Assembly (NCBI GenBank): GCA_030153205.1
Contig: JASLHV010000139.1
Coordinates: 1-6,967, forward strand
Direction of reading: 5' to 3'
DNA length: 6,967 nucleotides
From: Roseiarcus sp.
GTDB lineage: Bacteria; Pseudomonadota; Alphaproteobacteria; Rhizobiales; Beijerinckiaceae
Under the pieces are notes generated by a model. That model made no database searches. It had not been told where the DNA came from and was given only the letters and a program-made list of their open reading frames with translations. The position numbers were made by a program, and so were the translations under genes. This document shows, in pieces, positions 6,253-6,967 of this stretch (positions within the stretch are counted from its first letter, which is position 1; the number at the start of each line of letters is the position of its first letter).

Positions 6253-6967
6253 ATGAGCGCCGCAGCAATCCGCCCCTGGTTGTCGATTGTGGGCGTCGGC
6301 GAGGACGGGCTTGACGGCCTCTCTCCTGCCGCGTCGCGTGTCCTTGCGCAAGCTTCGTTCGTCATTGGCGGCGCTCGCCATCTGGCCCTGCTCCAGCCGA
6401 TCGCCGGGACGGCGGTGGCATGGCCTTCGCCTTTCGAACGCGGGATTGAAATCGTAAAGGCCCGGCGTGGCTCGCCAACCTGTGTTGTGGCGTCCGGCGA
6501 TCCTTTCCTTTACGGCGTCGGCGCGACATTGGCCTCACACATCCCGCCGGAGGAAATGATCTGTTTTCCCGCCCCTTCGTCGCTCAGTCTCGCCGCTGCC
6601 CGGCTTGGTTGGCCGCTTCAGGACTGCGAAGTGGTTTCCCTCCATGGCCGCCCTTTGGAACGCATCGTTCCGCATCTGAGGCCAAACGCCAGAGTGCTGG
6701 CCCTGTCGTGGGACGGAGCAACACCGGAAAAGCTTGCGCGTTTGCTAGTCGCCAGGAAATTTGAAAAGTCGCGCTTAGTCGTCATGGCGGCCCTAGGGGG
6801 GCCAAGAGAAAGCGTCTACGACACGCGAGCTTGCGACTTTGAGCCAAAGTCCGTTGACCCGCTGAATGTCGTCGCGATCGAAGTCGAAGATGCGCCAAAC
6901 AGCGGGCTCTACCTGCCGCTGACCTCTGGCCTCCCTGACGACTGGTTTGAGCACGATGGTCAGATCA
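6253..6967 (+). CDS. cobL: Precorrin-6Y C5,15-methyltransferase (decarboxylating) CobL, N-terminal part (3' end outside window)
   Basis: CobL methylates precorrin-6B at C5 and C15 and decarboxylates the C12 acetate side chain, giving precorrin-8. The 238 complete codons seen are the N-terminal CbiE-type methylase domain and the start of the linker. The C-terminal CbiT-type domain of a roughly 400-residue CobL lies beyond the window. Landmarks are WLSIVGVGEDGLDGLSPAA (9-27), VIGGARHLAL (37-46), ASGDPFLYGVGATL (80-93), PAPSSLSLAAARLGWPLQD (106-124), SLHGRPLERI (129-138), LGGPRESVYD (181-190), DPLNVVAIE (202-210) and the linker signature GLPDDWFEHDGQI at the edge. The ATG has GAGGG 6 nt upstream, placed inside a palindrome. 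The linker motif suggests a fused CbiE-CbiT protein rather than a free CbiE, but the fusion cannot be confirmed here. Co-transcription with cobJ would require reading through the antisense strand of cobK. Confidence 0.95.
   Translation, partial: MSAAAIRPWLSIVGVGEDGLDGLSPAASRVLAQASFVIGGARHLALLQPIAGTAVAWPSPFERGIEIVKARRGSPTCVVASGDPFLYGVGATLASHIPPEEMICFPAPSSLSLAAARLGWPLQDCEVVSLHGRPLERIVPHLRPNARVLALSWDGATPEKLARLLVARKFEKSRLVVMAALGGPRESVYDTRACDFEPKSVDPLNVVAIEVEDAPNSGLYLPLTSGLPDDWFEHDGQI

Noticed and set aside
5414..6256. Plus-strand open frame of 280 codons spanning cobK
   Set aside because: It would fill the gap between cobJ and cobL, but its product is Arg-rich and unrecognisable, while the minus strand encodes every CobK motif in order. 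It is a shadow of cobK.
1..6967. Cobalamin riboswitch or other B12-responsive leader
   Set aside because: No leader region is present: genes abut or overlap and the sole spacer is 38 bp. I saw no B12-box-like element. Any riboswitch for this operon would be upstream of cobN or elsewhere.
1..6967. A previously undescribed system hidden among the cob genes
   Set aside because: All protein-coding capacity is accounted for by six known aerobic cobalamin enzymes plus the CobN chelatase subunit. No mobile element, repeat array or unknown gene was found.

Overview
The window lies inside an aerobic (oxygen-dependent, late-cobalt) cobalamin biosynthesis cluster. Every base except a 38-bp spacer belongs to a recognisable corrin-pathway gene. 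The GC-rich coding, the frequent GTG starts, the CobG-type ring-contraction enzyme, the CobN chelatase and the gene order suggest an alphaproteobacterium, probably of the Rhizobiales/Hyphomicrobiales. This placement is an inference from gene content and recalled protein style, not from a search.

Layout: positions 1-2025 hold the C-terminal half of cobN (cobaltochelatase large subunit; its 5' part lies before the window). Then follow cobG (2022-3365), cobH (3362-3991), cobI (3988-4716) and cobJ (4713-5480), all on the + strand. Each is joined to the previous gene by a 4-nt GTGA or ATGA stop/start overlap. cobK (6214-5462) lies on the opposite strand and its 3' end overlaps that of cobJ by 19 nt. 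cobL starts at 6253 on the + strand, divergent from cobK across the 38-bp spacer, and runs off the window after its CbiE-type domain and the start of the linker.

Together the enzymes cover most of the route from precorrin-2 to hydrogenobyrinate, plus cobalt insertion: CobI (C20 methylation, precorrin-2 to 3A), CobG (oxidation and lactone formation, 3A to 3B), CobJ (C17 methylation and ring contraction, 3B to precorrin-4), CobK (reduction of 6A to 6B), CobL (C5/C15 methylation and decarboxylation to precorrin-8) and CobH (methyl shift, precorrin-8 to hydrogenobyrinate). After a,c-diamidation by CobB, CobN acts with CobS and CobT to insert cobalt. CobM and CobF, needed between precorrin-4 and 6A, are not in the window; cobM would be an expected neighbour beyond cobL.

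I found no mobile element, RNA gene, CRISPR array, riboswitch or new enzyme system. The points worth a second look are architectural. There is an uninterrupted chain of four translational-coupling junctions. An inverted cobK island separates cobJ from cobL. A 15-bp palindrome fills the cobK/cobL spacer and contains the cobL Shine-Dalgarno sequence. A strong hairpin lies inside cobH next to the catalytic-histidine codon, and one conserved His position in CobN appears to be Gln.
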